From Edaphochlamys debaryana (taxonomy: Eukaryota; Chlorophyta; Chlorophyceae; Chlamydomonadales): a stretch of 64,000 bases of DNA. The translations under genes were made by a program, and so were the position numbers. The stretch covers positions 1,240,001 to 1,304,000 of the forward strand of contig JAEHOE010000011.1 of assembly GCA_016858145.1 (NCBI GenBank), written 5' to 3'. Below the pieces are notes generated by a model, which made no database searches, was not told the DNA's origin, and saw only the letters and a list, made by a program, of their open reading frames with translations. Positions within the stretch are counted from its first letter, which is position 1, and each line of letters begins with the position of its first letter. Shown piece after piece: positions 1 to 11,100 of the stretch.

Positions 1-2
1 CT

Positions 3-3000
3 CTCTCTCCTTCCCCGGAGCCCAGCCCCTCTCCCTCCCCTTCCCCCGAGACCAGCCCCGAGCCCTCTCCTTCCCCCGAGACCAGCCCCGAGCCCTCTCC
101 TTCCCCCGAGACCAGCCCCGAGCCCTCTCCTTCCCCCGAGACCAGCCCCGAGCCCTCTCCTTCCCCGGAGCCGAGCCCCTCCCCCTCCCCCTCCCCAGAG
201 CCCAGCCCCGAGCCCTCTCCTTCCCCAGAGCCCAGCCCCGAGCCTTCTCCTTCCCCAGAGCCCAGCCCCGAGCCTTCTCCTTCCCCAGAGCCCAGCCCAG
301 AGCCCTTTCCATCCCCAGAGCCCAGCCCAGAGCCCTCTCCATCGCCCTCTCCCTCTCCTTCCCCGCAGCTGAGCCCCGAGCCCTCTCCTTCCCCGGAGCC
401 GAGCCCCCAGTCCTCCCCCTCCCCTGAGCCCAGCCCTGAGCCATCTCCATCGTCGCCCGTCCCTCCAGGCCCTCTTTCTCCTATCCCGCCGAAGCCCAGC
501 CCCTCCCCAAGCCCCTCACCCGAGCCAAGCCCCTCACCCTCCGTCAGCACACCACCACCACTCAGCCCTCCGTCCTCCCCCTCTCCAGCGCCAAAGCCTC
601 CTCCCCGCCTACCGCCGACTCCCCCTGTGCAGCCGCCCATCCGCCCTCCTCAGTCTCCTCCCACTGCACCCAGGCCCTCTCCGCTACCTGAGCTGAGCCC
701 AACGGTGCCCCCAACCACCCTTCCTCCGTCCCCGATGGCTACCCCGCCCCTGTCACCCCCAACCCGCCCCACGCCACCCCCTCTGGCGAGCCCCCTTGCC
801 CCGTCTCCACCCAGCCCACGGCCGAGCCCAGCACTCCGCCCAGAGCCCAGTCCCCCCCCTGCTCCCTTCCCCTCACCAACGGGTGCCCCTCGGCCCCCAA
901 GCCCCTCCCCACCGGACGTGCCGTCTCCTCTGCTCCCGAGCCCGTCACCTCCTGGCGCGCCACCGCCGCCTCCTTCTAGTCCCACACCTGCTGGCGTGCC
1001 GTCGTCTCCTCCTCCAAGCCCTCTCCCAACTGGTGTGCCGTCCTCTCGACCGCCAAGCCTCTTACCGCCCGGTGTGCCGTCCCCTCCGCTCCCAGGCCCC
1101 TCTCCTCCCGGCGTGCCGTCTCCCCTATCCCCAAGCCCGTCCCCACCGGGCGTGTCGGCTCCTCCTCCGTCGAGCCCCTCCCGTGCTGGCGTGCCGTCCG
1201 TGCCGCCACCCAGCCCCTCCCCGCCTGGCGTGCCCCTTCCTCCTCCGTCGAGCCCCTCCCCTGCTGGCGTGCCGTCCGTTCCGCCCCCCAGCCCCTCCCC
1301 GCCCGGCGCGCCCCTTCCTCCCCCGTCGAGCCCCTCCCCTGCTGGCGTGCCGTCCCTTCCACCACCCAGCCCCTCCCCGCCTTGCGTGCCCCTTCCTCCT
1401 CCGTCGAGCCCCTCCCCTGCTGGCGTGCCGTCCGTGCCGCCACCCTGCCCCTCCCCGCCTGGCGTGCCCCTTCCTCCTCCGTCGAGCCCCTCCCCTGCTG
1501 GCGTGCCGTCCCTTCCACCACCCGGCCCTTCCCCGCCCGGCGCGCCCCTTCCTCCCCCGTCGAGCCCCTCCCCTGCTGGCGTGCCGTCCCTTCCACCACC
1601 CAGCCCCTCCCCGCCTGGCGTGCCCCTTCCCCCTCCGTCGAGCCCCTCCCCGCCTGGCGTGCCGTCCCTTCCACCACCCAGCCCCTCCCCGCCTGGCGTG
1701 CCCCTTCCTCCTCCGTCGAGCCCCTCCCCTGCTGGCGTGCCGTCCCTTCCACCACCCAGCCCCTCCCCGCCTGGCGTGCCCCTTCCTCCTCCGTCGAGCC
1801 CCTCCCCTGCTGGCGTGCCGTCCCTTCCACCACCCAGCCCTTCCCCGCCCGGCGCGCCCCTTCCTCCCCCGTCGAGCCCCTCCCCTGCTGGCGCGCCGTC
1901 CGTGCCGCCCCCCAGCCCCTTACCGCCTGTCGCGCCGTCCTCTCCTCCTCCGTCGAGCCCCTCCCCTGCTGGCGCGCCGCCCCCCAGCCCCTCCCCGCCT
2001 GTCGCGCCGTCCCCTCCTCCTCCGTCGAGCCCCTCCCCTGCTGGCGCGCCGCCTCCCAGCCCCTCCCCGCCTGTCGCGCCGTCCCCTCCTGTGCAAAGTC
2101 CCTCTCCACCTGGCTCGCCGTCTCCTCTGCTCCCAGGCCCGTCCCGGCCTGGCGTACCCCCGCCTCTTCCGCCGAGCCCTGCTCCGCCCGGCGTGCCGCC
2201 TCCTCCTCCGCCCAGTCCCGAACCTAGTGCACCCCTTCCCCCGGTAAGCAGCCGCTGAAGTCCGCCCCGCCGGGCTTCCCGTGCACATGCTCGCCTCGGT
2301 CTTAACTCTACACACCTTACTTGATGCTGCCCGATTCTTAACACATTCCGCCCCCCACGTCTCTCCTCTGCGTCTCCCCCCAACCCCATACCCGTGACCC
2401 CTGAGCCCACCCCTGCCCCCCAGCCCCCGCCCGCCACCCTGGCGCTGTCCGGCCAAGTGTACGACGGATACCTCTCCCAGTGCACCCTGTACCTAGACGT
2501 CAACGGGGACAGCCAGGTGCAGAACGGCACGGAGCCGACAGGTGCGTACAGGTACCCAGCGAAGCGCTGCTAGCGCTCGCCCAACGCAAGATGCAGCCCC
2601 CCATCCAATGCCCTCGTGCACTCGCATCATCAGCCATCTCGGGCCTTGACAGATGGATATTGAGCCCTGCCGGCCAGCGCTGCTCCTCCCTATCATATGA
2701 TCAGCACAACACTGCCCGACCCTCGGCCCACCCCACCTTCTATTCCCAACCCCAGGCTCCTCCAGCTACGCATCCTCCGCCAGCCCGCAAGGCTGGCAGC
2801 TGACGCTCTCGTCGTCCCTCTCGTCGGCTCTCTCGACGTCCTCCATCCGCGTGCTGCCCAACAACGGCCTCAATGGCACGAACGTGAGTCATGCGATGCC
2901 GTACAGGCGGCAGTCGAAATGCCTTGACCAAACCGCGCCCTTGCCTCATACGACACATCGCTCACCTCGCCCTCACCGCGCACGAAACCCGCAGCGCACG

Positions 3001-5290
3001 ACCGACTTTGCCGACGGCTGTTACGACATCGCGACCAACTTCAAGCTGACGCTGCAGCTGTCAATGCCAGCGGCCTGCGCGATCACGACGACGACAACAG
3101 CGGGCGGCGACGTCGCGATTGTTCCGCGCGCGAACGGCGGCATGATATCGCCGCTGTCGTCGGTGCTATCGCACATGGTCGCGATCGCACCGGCCGGCAC
3201 GTCGCTAGTCGCGTTGAAGGTGACCCTGCTCGAGGCGGTGGGGCTGAACGCGAGCGCGACCCCCGCGCTGTGTGAGATAGACTCCTACAGGTGGGCAGGG
3301 GAGTAGAAAGGGAGGGTTGGGTTGAGGGGCTTAGCCCGGGGGGCAAGTCTGGTGGGGGGCGGTGAATGGAGGAGGTGCCGTGTGGAGGAAGGGTGTGCGG
3401 AGGAATGGTTTGGGTTCGGGTCGGCGTGCGCCCCCGCCCTCCCACGTGTCCCGTGTCGCCCCCTCCATTCCCCCGCGTGCAGCGCGTCTCTAAACAACTT
3501 CCTCTCACCGGGCGGCCAGCTGTACGTCCAGGAGCAGGTGCGGCTGGGGCCTGGCGGTTGGTGGTTAGCGGTTGGCGGCGGGCAGATCAGCCTAACACAT
3601 CACGCAGCCTCAGAAGCCCGATCCCGTGCTCTCGGACACCCCTCCTCCCCTGTCCCTGCCACTCTCACCCCCCGCCAGGCCGTCATGTCCTCCGCCACCA
3701 CCCTCTGCAACTTCGTCGCCCCCAAAAGCCTCGCCGACCTGCCCTCCTGCGCCGAGCTCATGCTGAGGCAGATGGCCGCACGCGCCCTCAACTCCTCCTC
3801 CGCCCTCGCCAACGCCACCGCCGCCGCCGCCGCCGCCGCCGGCCGCCGCCTCGGCAGCCGCCGCCTCTCCGGCCTCACCCACGACGTCGCCGCCGGCTCC
3901 ATTGACGGCGGCGCGCCTGTCACCGCCACGTCTCGCCACCTGCTACAGAGCACCGGCGGCGGCGGCGGCGCCCTGGATCTGACCAACCCGGCGGTGCTGG
4001 CGGCGCTATTGGACCAGGTGGCGGCGGAGGCGCTGGCGGGGGCGCTGCCGGCTAGCGCCGTCAACCGGGAGTGAGAGGGGCGGGTCGTGGGTGACCGGGC
4101 GTGTGTCTGGGATACCTGCAGGGTGGCGCGGGCGTTGCGGCTTGCTACTCAAGCAGCGAAATGCCGCCTGGGGCAGCCGCCAAGACCGGCCGCCTCCGCT
4201 CATGTATGCCACCCCTGCTCCTGAGCCCCCGGCGGCCCCCCCCCCCCCCCCCCCCCCAGGGCCCTGACCGACCCCGCCCGCCGCGCCTCCGTCGCCGACG
4301 CCGTGGGCCGCGCCGTAGCGCTGCAGGGCGCCGCCACCTCCCTGGCCGCGCTGCTGCAGACCGCCATGACGTCCACGGGGTGAGCTCAGCTCAGCGCTGG
4401 ATTCACAAAATGATCTGGGTCGGTGCCAAGTTGTGTTGCGTTTGCTCACTCCCTAAAACTCCTCCGCCCTGGTGTCCCCCATCCCGTCCCGCCGCGCCCT
4501 CTCTCCCCCGCAGGTACCTAGCTGACGAGGTCCAGTCCCTGGCTCTGGCGAGCGCAGCTGAGTCCGCTGCCGCCATCGCGTCCTTCACCAACGCAACCAG
4601 CTCCGCGGCCCTCGAGGCCCAGGCGCGCGCCACCACCGTCCCCGGCGTCATCAACCCGGGCGGCACTCCCGAGGGAGTGCGACTTAACAGCCCGCCGCCG
4701 CCGCCGCCGCCCCCCAACGCCCCTTCCAGCACGGACAGCGGCGGCGGCGGTGGCGGGCTGTCGACCGGGGACAAGGTCGCAATCGGCATCATGGTGGGTG
4801 GGGTCGGGCGGTTTCCTTACATCAGTCTAAACATGCTGAGCGCTTGGGCTTGCCCCAAGGATGAAAAGAAGCCTTCACGTCGTGACGCACTCAAGCTCCA
4901 CAACCGCCCCTTCAATGCAATTGACCGTGCGCCCTCTCCGTCGTCCCGCTTCCACCCCCTGCTGCACAGGTCCCCGTCGGCGTGTTCCTCATCGCGGGCG
5001 CGGCCGCGGGTACGGCAGTTGCCGTACGCCGCCGGCGCCGCCGGGCTCGGTACGACGTGACCGGCGGCGCGGCGGGCGCGGCCGCGCCGGCGGCTGGCAT
5101 GGGGCCCGGTGCTGACCCGGAGGCTGCGGGCTACGCGCCGCCACCCTTGCAGCAAGCAGCGGTGAGCGCAGAAGAGTCGGGGCAACAGCGGCAAACGGGC
5201 AGTGCCCAACGGGACCCGGCAGTGGCAGTGGCCCTGCAGGCCCAGCCGGGCCCACGGCCGGCCTTGGGTCACATGGGTGCCGCGGTTTGA
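3..5290 (+). CDS. Pro-Ser-rich single-pass membrane protein (5' truncated)
   Basis: Exons: 3-2243, 2424-2541, 2756-2883, 2995-3290, 3483-3537, 3679-4070, 4260-4379, 4514-4793, 4970-5290 (1316 residues visible, stop TGA). The first exon is open from the window edge, so the start codon and any signal peptide lie upstream. It encodes about 747 residues of SPEPSPSP and then [15 protein letters not shown] repeats, the composition of Volvocales hydroxyproline-rich wall glycoproteins. After it comes a globular part beginning [13 protein letters not shown], with a D-x-N-x-D-like loop (DVNGDSQ) and several Cys residues. Next are an Ala-rich helical region, a PPPPPPPP + Gly-rich linker, a hydrophobic segment split by the last intron (VAIGIM / [19 protein letters not shown]), a basic stop-transfer RRRRRR and a cytosolic tail of about 85 residues. 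I infer a wall-spanning or adhesive surface protein with a rigid extracellular stalk. It lacks the paired Cys-rich pherophorin domains. Junction phases all agree. The exact family is unknown. Confidence 0.8.
1170..1930 (+). repeat. 78-bp coding minisatellite (26-residue Pro/Ser unit)
   Basis: The GTCGAGCCCCTCCCC core recurs at a strict 78-bp spacing (for example 1325, 1403, 1481, 1559). Each unit encodes a 26-residue block of the form [25 protein letters not shown]. The units are nearly identical in DNA, so the array has been recently homogenised. Shorter 9-30 bp SPEP repeats fill positions 3-600. Confidence 0.9.
4236..4257 (+). repeat. 22-nt poly-C run abutting a 3' splice site
   Basis: An uninterrupted run of 22 C residues is followed directly by the AG acceptor of exon 4260-4379. 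It serves as an extreme polypyrimidine tract. A run of this kind is also prone to length variation and sequencing error. Confidence 0.85.
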
Positions 5291-6734
5291 GTCATCAAGT
5301 GCACGTGACGTGCCACATCACACGTGGGGCGGATTCGGGATGTGGGTTTGCGCGGGCAGGACCAACCGTTGGTGTGTGTGATGACTTGCCTTGCAGGGAG
5401 CGCCGGCCGGGGCAACGGTTGGCCAGACGGTTTGAGCATGGTTGACAGGCTACACAAACATGCGCAAGCTTGCACGCACGATTCGAGCACAAGCTGCGGG
5501 AAGAAGGCGTTAACGGAGGGTCCGGCGGTCGGGTGGGGTAGATGGGGGCTCAGGCAGGTCGGCGGCCCGTCGAGATTAAGTCACTCGTCTGGGACCCCAG
5601 CCAGACCATTGCCGGCGTGATGACATCTGTCAGCGGTGTGTCGCCGTGCCCCGATTGTGTTAGGCTAGTTGTGACTCTTTGCTGCATGGCTGTTGTAGCC
5701 TTACTGGGCATCTCACTATCCATGCGGTCTTTCACCTGAAGCCAGCTTAGATCCCACGCTTGCAGCCAACGTGGGACGCAAGCACGGCACAGGCTAACGG
5801 GCCTTCTGCGTCTTCTATGTGCGTGTGTGCGGTTAATTTTGGGGGGTGTACGTCATGCTTTGTCTCTGAGTGCTTGTGCACGTTTCAGCTAGCGTGACAT
5901 GTGACCATGCGACCGTTACTGAATGGACCGGAAACTGTGGGCCACGTGTCTGTACGGCATGCATGTTTATGCATGCGGGCGGGCCGGGCCCTGCGGATTG
6001 CAAAGCCCGCAATGGTATGCCCTCGATTGCGGCATTTGCTGGAAGCCAAGGCGTAATTGTGCAGGATTATTTCAGCCTTCTCTCTTGATTCCCCTCCCTT
6101 TGTTGTACTGGTAGGACCTTTGCTTTCATCCCTAGCTGTAGCAGCAGCAACTAACATGGCATAGGACGGCAGGATTTGGGGTCGGCTCACGCCGGTTCAG
6201 CCCGGCGGAGGTGTGGTGTGTACTCTCAAGCGGGACAGGACGTGTCGCACTTGCGTGCTCCATGCATTGAGGGCTGTGGCGGTGAAAAGCCGCCCATCGT
6301 GTCATTCTGTGTGTGTTTTGGGGCGCGGGCTGGGGTGGGAGCCTCACAGCCCCTGGTATGCCATACAGTGGCCGCATGTGTGCGGGGATGGCAGAATGAA
6401 TGGCAGACAGAAGAGCTCCGTGCATGGGCGCACGAAGAGATGGTACCTCGTAGCTACCATACGCAGTAGCGCGGGGCTGGTTGCTGGTCACGGGCTGTGG
6501 CCTAAGCATTTGGTTAGGGAGCTAGGCCAGTTTCGTGGCTTGGTGGGTCCTAGGAGGGTCTTACTACGCGTGCCCAGTCAGGGGTGCGCAAGGCCAGAGG
6601 TTATGGAAACGGGAACACTTTTGGGCAGCACTGCTGCTTGGCAGGCAAACGAGGTTTGCTAAGGATTCGATTAGTGTGCTGACTCCTATGCCTGGTAAGG
6701 GAATCTTCCATTGATCTACCTCTTCTTTGCTTGC

Positions 6735-6789
6735 CGTCTTTGTACGCCGGGGCTGTAGCGTCGTCTTTGTATGCCCGGGCTGTAGCGTA
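6735..6789. repeat. 27-bp tandem duplication
   Basis: CGTCTTTGTACGCCGGGGCT-type unit occurs twice in tandem with a few mismatches, inside the presumed 3' UTR of gene 1. Confidence 0.75.
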
Positions 6790-6929
6790 GGCCGGCCGGC
6801 TGAAGTTGGCCCTCCGTTATCTAACCATGCAGGGCGAGCGGTGTTGCGGTAGTAGCAGGGTGCGTGCTGGGGCCTGGGGGTCGGTAGTTTGAGGCTGACG
6901 AGGGCAATCGACCCCACATCAACAGCCTG

Positions 6930-6934
6930 TGTAA
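6930..6934 (+). terminator. Candidate TGTAA poly(A) signal for gene 1
   Basis: This is the first TGTAA pentamer (the Volvocales poly(A) signal) that I found after the stop at 5290. It implies a 3' UTR of about 1.65 kb, which is long, so the assignment is tentative. Confidence 0.35.
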
Positions 6935-6972
6935 TCTCTCTCTGCCTAATCGACGGTCCGCAGGACGTGTTG

Positions 6973-6977
6973 TTACA
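6973..6977 (-). terminator. Candidate TGTAA poly(A) signal for the vWA gene
   Basis: TTACA on the + strand reads TGTAA on the - strand, about 1.15 kb past the stop of the vWA gene. It is the only one seen between 6900 and 8126. Confidence 0.35.
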
Positions 6978-8125
6978 AGGAAGATGGGTGCAGGGGCCAC
7001 GGCCATCGGGAACCGGGTCCAGACCGCTCCCTCCTTGCACCACTTGGCCCAGCTCGTCGTCCCAGCTTTGGGCAGACGGCTCCGCGGGCTCCCAGCTCGC
7101 TTCCCCACGCACTGCACATACAGCAGCCACGGCACAGCATGCTTCGACCTGTTGAAGGGGCCCCGCAACGCCCCACACCCCGGCCACAATGAAGCAGCGT
7201 GGAGATCTACAGGGTCAACAACACGCCGCCCAATTTGAGGCGCAGTTCTCACCCACCTGCCCCTACCTGCCGTGCTCGCATTAGGTACCTGCCACATATA
7301 CCTCTCCTCGCCCGCGCCTGCCGCGCCACCTGGCGCCGCACTCCCGCAGACCGCCGACACACGTCTCCGCCCTTGCATCGCGGACATGTTGATCACCACC
7401 GACACACGTCACCGGCCAGCACAATGCGGCAACCGCGCCTTCGCTTGCCGCGCGGCCCTGCCTAGCGCCTCCCACACCATCCAATCCAATCCGATCCAGT
7501 CCACAACATCCTCCTCGCCAATCCAGTGGAGCCCTCCCGCACTTGTGTCACCCAAGGCGATTAATACACCATGCCGTGTCCTCGTGCCCTCCCTTAAAGT
7601 GCACGTTTGCTTTGACCCCAGTGCGCCTTTCCGCCCATGCACCCAGAGCAACGTTCCATCCCCCTCCCCCCCGAGATACACCAAACGCTGGGTGGGTCTA
7701 AGAACCTACGCGAGGCCGCACACAAAACCCACCACCCGAGCCTCATCATCAAAACTCCATACCGCAATCGACTGAACGCAAGCACCTTGCAAGGCAAGCT
7801 TTTGCCTGCACCTGCACGCCAGACGAGGCAAACGCGCCGACAACAACACGCGCTGCGGGCTGCAAGCCGCGCAGCAGTGCCCCGTCCCCCACCGCCGCGG
7901 CCCAGCGGCCAAGTGTTAAGCCCAGCCCAAGGATCAGTACCAGGTGCCCGTGTGGCGCCCCTGCGCGGGCGTCGAGCCCTGAGCAGGCTTGTGGAGCCCG
8001 CCCACAACGCCGTGGGTATCCGTAGCCGCTGCATCGAGCCCTCGCCCATGCCCCTACCCCACCCCGCAACCCACCCGCGACCACCCAACCACTCAACAAT
8101 AACTGCTGCGCCAGCAGGCAACACA

Positions 8126-11100
8126 CTAGGAGATGGTACAGCCGCCCACATCGAGGCCGTCACACCCGTCGCAGCCGTCACAGCCGTCCCCGCAGTCTCC
8201 GCAATCCCCGCACCCGCCGTCCCCGCAGTCGCAGCAGCCGCCCCCGGCGTCCATCATACCGCCGCCGCCGCCGAGCGCTCCTGTGCAATGAGGGGGAGAG
8301 GGCGAGGGAGGAGAAAGGAGGGGAGCAGGCGGGAGGTGTGAAGAGCAGGGCAGTGGCAGGGGCGGCAGTCAGCACTGCACGGGACGGCGTCCCTCGTTCC
8401 GCCCGCGGCGCTCCGCCCTTGACCCGCCTATTGCCCTCTCCGCTCCCCATCTGCAATGGGCACGACGATCCCGTCCCCGCTGCCGCCCCCGTCTTCTTTG
8501 ACCCGATCCTCCCCCAGCCCACCCCCACCCCAGCCCCAGTCCAGCTCGCCCCCAGCCCACCTTATATCCTCTACGCTCCCACCCGCCTAGAGGACCGTCC
8601 CCTTGAAACACGCCAGGGCCCCCCCACGACAACTCGGGTCCCACCCCCATATCCTCTACGCCCCCCCCAGCTTTCACCCCTCACTCCCACCTGCATTCGC
8701 CATGGATGCCCGCCCCCACGCCCCCCCCCCTTCTTCCTTACCCAGTCCTTGCCACCCCAACCCGCCCCACCCACTCCACCCCAGCCCGCCCCACCCCCCA
8801 CCCTCCCTTCCACCTGAGCTTGACATGGATGCCCCCACGATCCCCCCCTCTTCTTTCCCAGTCCTTGCTTCCCCGCCCTGCTCCCACTCCCATCCCCCAC
8901 GGCCCACACCCATCCCCCACCGCCCACCCCCCCCCCCCCCCACCCACCTGCGTTAGCCATGCTCGCCCCCAGGTCTCCGAACACGAAGGCCGCGCCCACG
9001 CCCAGGCCCGCCAGCACCACCAGCCCCGCCGCCCCGCCGATGGCATACTTGGCGTAGTTGGTCTTGCGCTTGCCGTCCTTGGCCTGAGGGGGGAGGGGGG
9101 GTAAGGGGGTAGGGGTGGTGGTGGTGAGAGGGAGGGGGTTGAAGATGAGGGGAGGAAGGGGGGATGGGAGCGGGAGGGCGTAGCTGGTCTTGCGCTTGCC
9201 ATCCTTGCCCCGGGGGTTGGTGGGTTGGAGGTGAGAGGAAGAGATGGGAGGGGAGGGGGGGCGTGACAAGCAGGGGACAGGGAGCAAGGAACGTAGCGCA
9301 GTCGGCGAGGGAACGACCGAGGGGCAAGTCAGCAGGTCGGCCTTCCCCTCCCCTCCCTCCTCTCACGTGGCATTCCCTTTCCCCCTGCCCTCCTTTCCTC
9401 TCCCCTCCTCCCCCCCCCCCACCTGCTGCGCCTGCATGGCCTCGTAATCCGCCTTCTTGGTTTCGAAGCCCACGGTGCGGGTGTGCGCGCAGGGCACGCC
9501 TGGGGGGGAGCAAGTTAAAGGAAAGGGGTTGGGTTGGGGCCGGCACGTGAGGCGCGCTGGCTGTGATTGCTTCAGTGCGTTGGGGTAGGTAGGTGAGAGC
9601 TCGGCTCGGGGCAAGGCCGGTGGGCAGGCATCCAGAAGTTGCTGGTACCGGGCAAGCCGTTGCTGTCATTGCGTGACTTGCATCCACGCGTTGATCCGTC
9701 TAGATTGGGGGAAGCACCTGGATCCAGATCCCGCCGTACCAGTTGCGATGGACAGATCCACGATCTGGTTGACCATCTGGGGCGGGTTGCCTGCCAGCCA
9801 TGCCTGGGGGATGGGGAGGATCGGAGGGTGTGACCGTGCCGGGAGGAGTTGCGCCCCTCCGTCCTCTCTTCTTCCCTCTCTTCCTCCCCTTCCTCCCCGC
9901 CTCCCGCTGCCCCCGGCTTCTCCGCAGCTTCCTCGTCAGCTTCCCCCCAGCTTCCCGCCCCCCCCCCACCTGCGCCGTGAGCAGGTCCAGGCGGCTCTTT
10001 ATGAAGACCTTGTCCAGGGGGAGGTCGCAGTCCTTGGCGGGGAGCACGGGGTTGGAGCTCCAGGCTGGAGAGGGTGGGCGCGGGATTGTGGAAGGGTGGA
10101 TGGGGGTGTGGATGGGGGTGTGGATGGGGGTGTGGATGGGGGTGTGGATGGGGGTGTGGATGGGGGTGTGGATGGGGGTGTGGATGGGGGTGTGGATGGG
10201 GGTGTGGATGGGGGTGTGGATGGGGGTGTGGATGGGGGTGTGGATGGGGGGGTGGATGGGGCAGGTGGATGGGGGGTGGATGGGGCAGGTGGATGGGGGG
10301 GTGGATGGGGGGTGGATGGGGCAGGTGGATGGGGGGTGTTTGGTGCTAAGCGGGATCGCGCGGGGCGGGGAGCGGAGGATAGGGGCGAGGTGCAGGGGAG
10401 AGGAGAGGCCGAGGGGCGGGAGGAAGGGGGCAGCGTCTGGGTCGGGTGGGGAACCGCAGCCCTACCCGTTCTTGCGCAGATTACCGCATGCAGCCCGCGC
10501 CCCGCTGTTCCTGTGTCCAGCACTACCACCCCGCCTCCCGCCTTTCGCCCCCTGCTCAAGACCCCGCCTCCCTCCCTCCCCCCCTCGCTCACCCGCGCCC
10601 CCCGGCAGCATGCCGTTGAGTGTGATGCCGGTGGAGGGCCACTGCCCGCTGTACTTGCCCGATATCACCTGGGCACATGGGGTCGCGGGGGCGGGAGCGG
10701 GGGGCACAGTCGGGCAGGGAAAGGGTGAGCGTCGAGGGCGAGGGTGCTCGCCCAACCTCACAAGACGCCCCTCAGCCACCCCCAACCCAAATCCCCTCCA
10801 CATGCACAGACACACTCCCCCTCACCAGGGGCATGCCGCAGAAGAGGTCGGGCAGGGGGTAGGGGTAGAGCTCGGCTCCCTCCACCCCGGGCAGCGTGAT
10901 GGTGAGGTCGGAGAGCACGGGGCGCTGGGGGCGGGGCACGGGGGGGAAAGGGGAACGGAGGTTTCGGGGGTCAAGGGGCAGGAGGAGGGTTGCAGATGCA
11001 GCCACGAGTGTCGCGGGGCAGGCCAGGCCGCGCAGCTCATGATGTTGGTTGGTCGGCAGCCCGGGCCCAGGCGGGCCCCGACCATGGGCCCGACACACGG

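Larger units (their letters stand above)
5291..8125. other. Convergent 3' UTR / spacer between genes 1 and 2
   Basis: No exon chain, RNA gene or conserved protein could be supported on either strand. The region holds the 3' UTRs of the + gene ending at 5290 and the - gene ending at 8126. The only TGTAA signals seen for each strand lie 38 bp apart near 6930-6977, which suggests long 3' UTRs that meet tail to tail. A 27-bp tandem duplication lies at 6735-6789. Confidence 0.55.

Noticed and set aside
1170..1930. CRISPR-like regular repeats
   Set aside because: The 78-bp units are tandem, coding and without unique spacers, in a eukaryotic gene.
650..2530. 626-codon Gly-rich open frame on the - strand
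   Set aside because: It is the complement of the Pro-Ser repeats; open only because the repeats lack stop triplets, and it ignores the splice sites of the + gene.
3..5290. Pherophorin assignment for gene 1
   Set aside because: The Pro-rich stalk fits, but the globular part lacks the paired Cys-rich pherophorin domains and the protein ends in a membrane segment.
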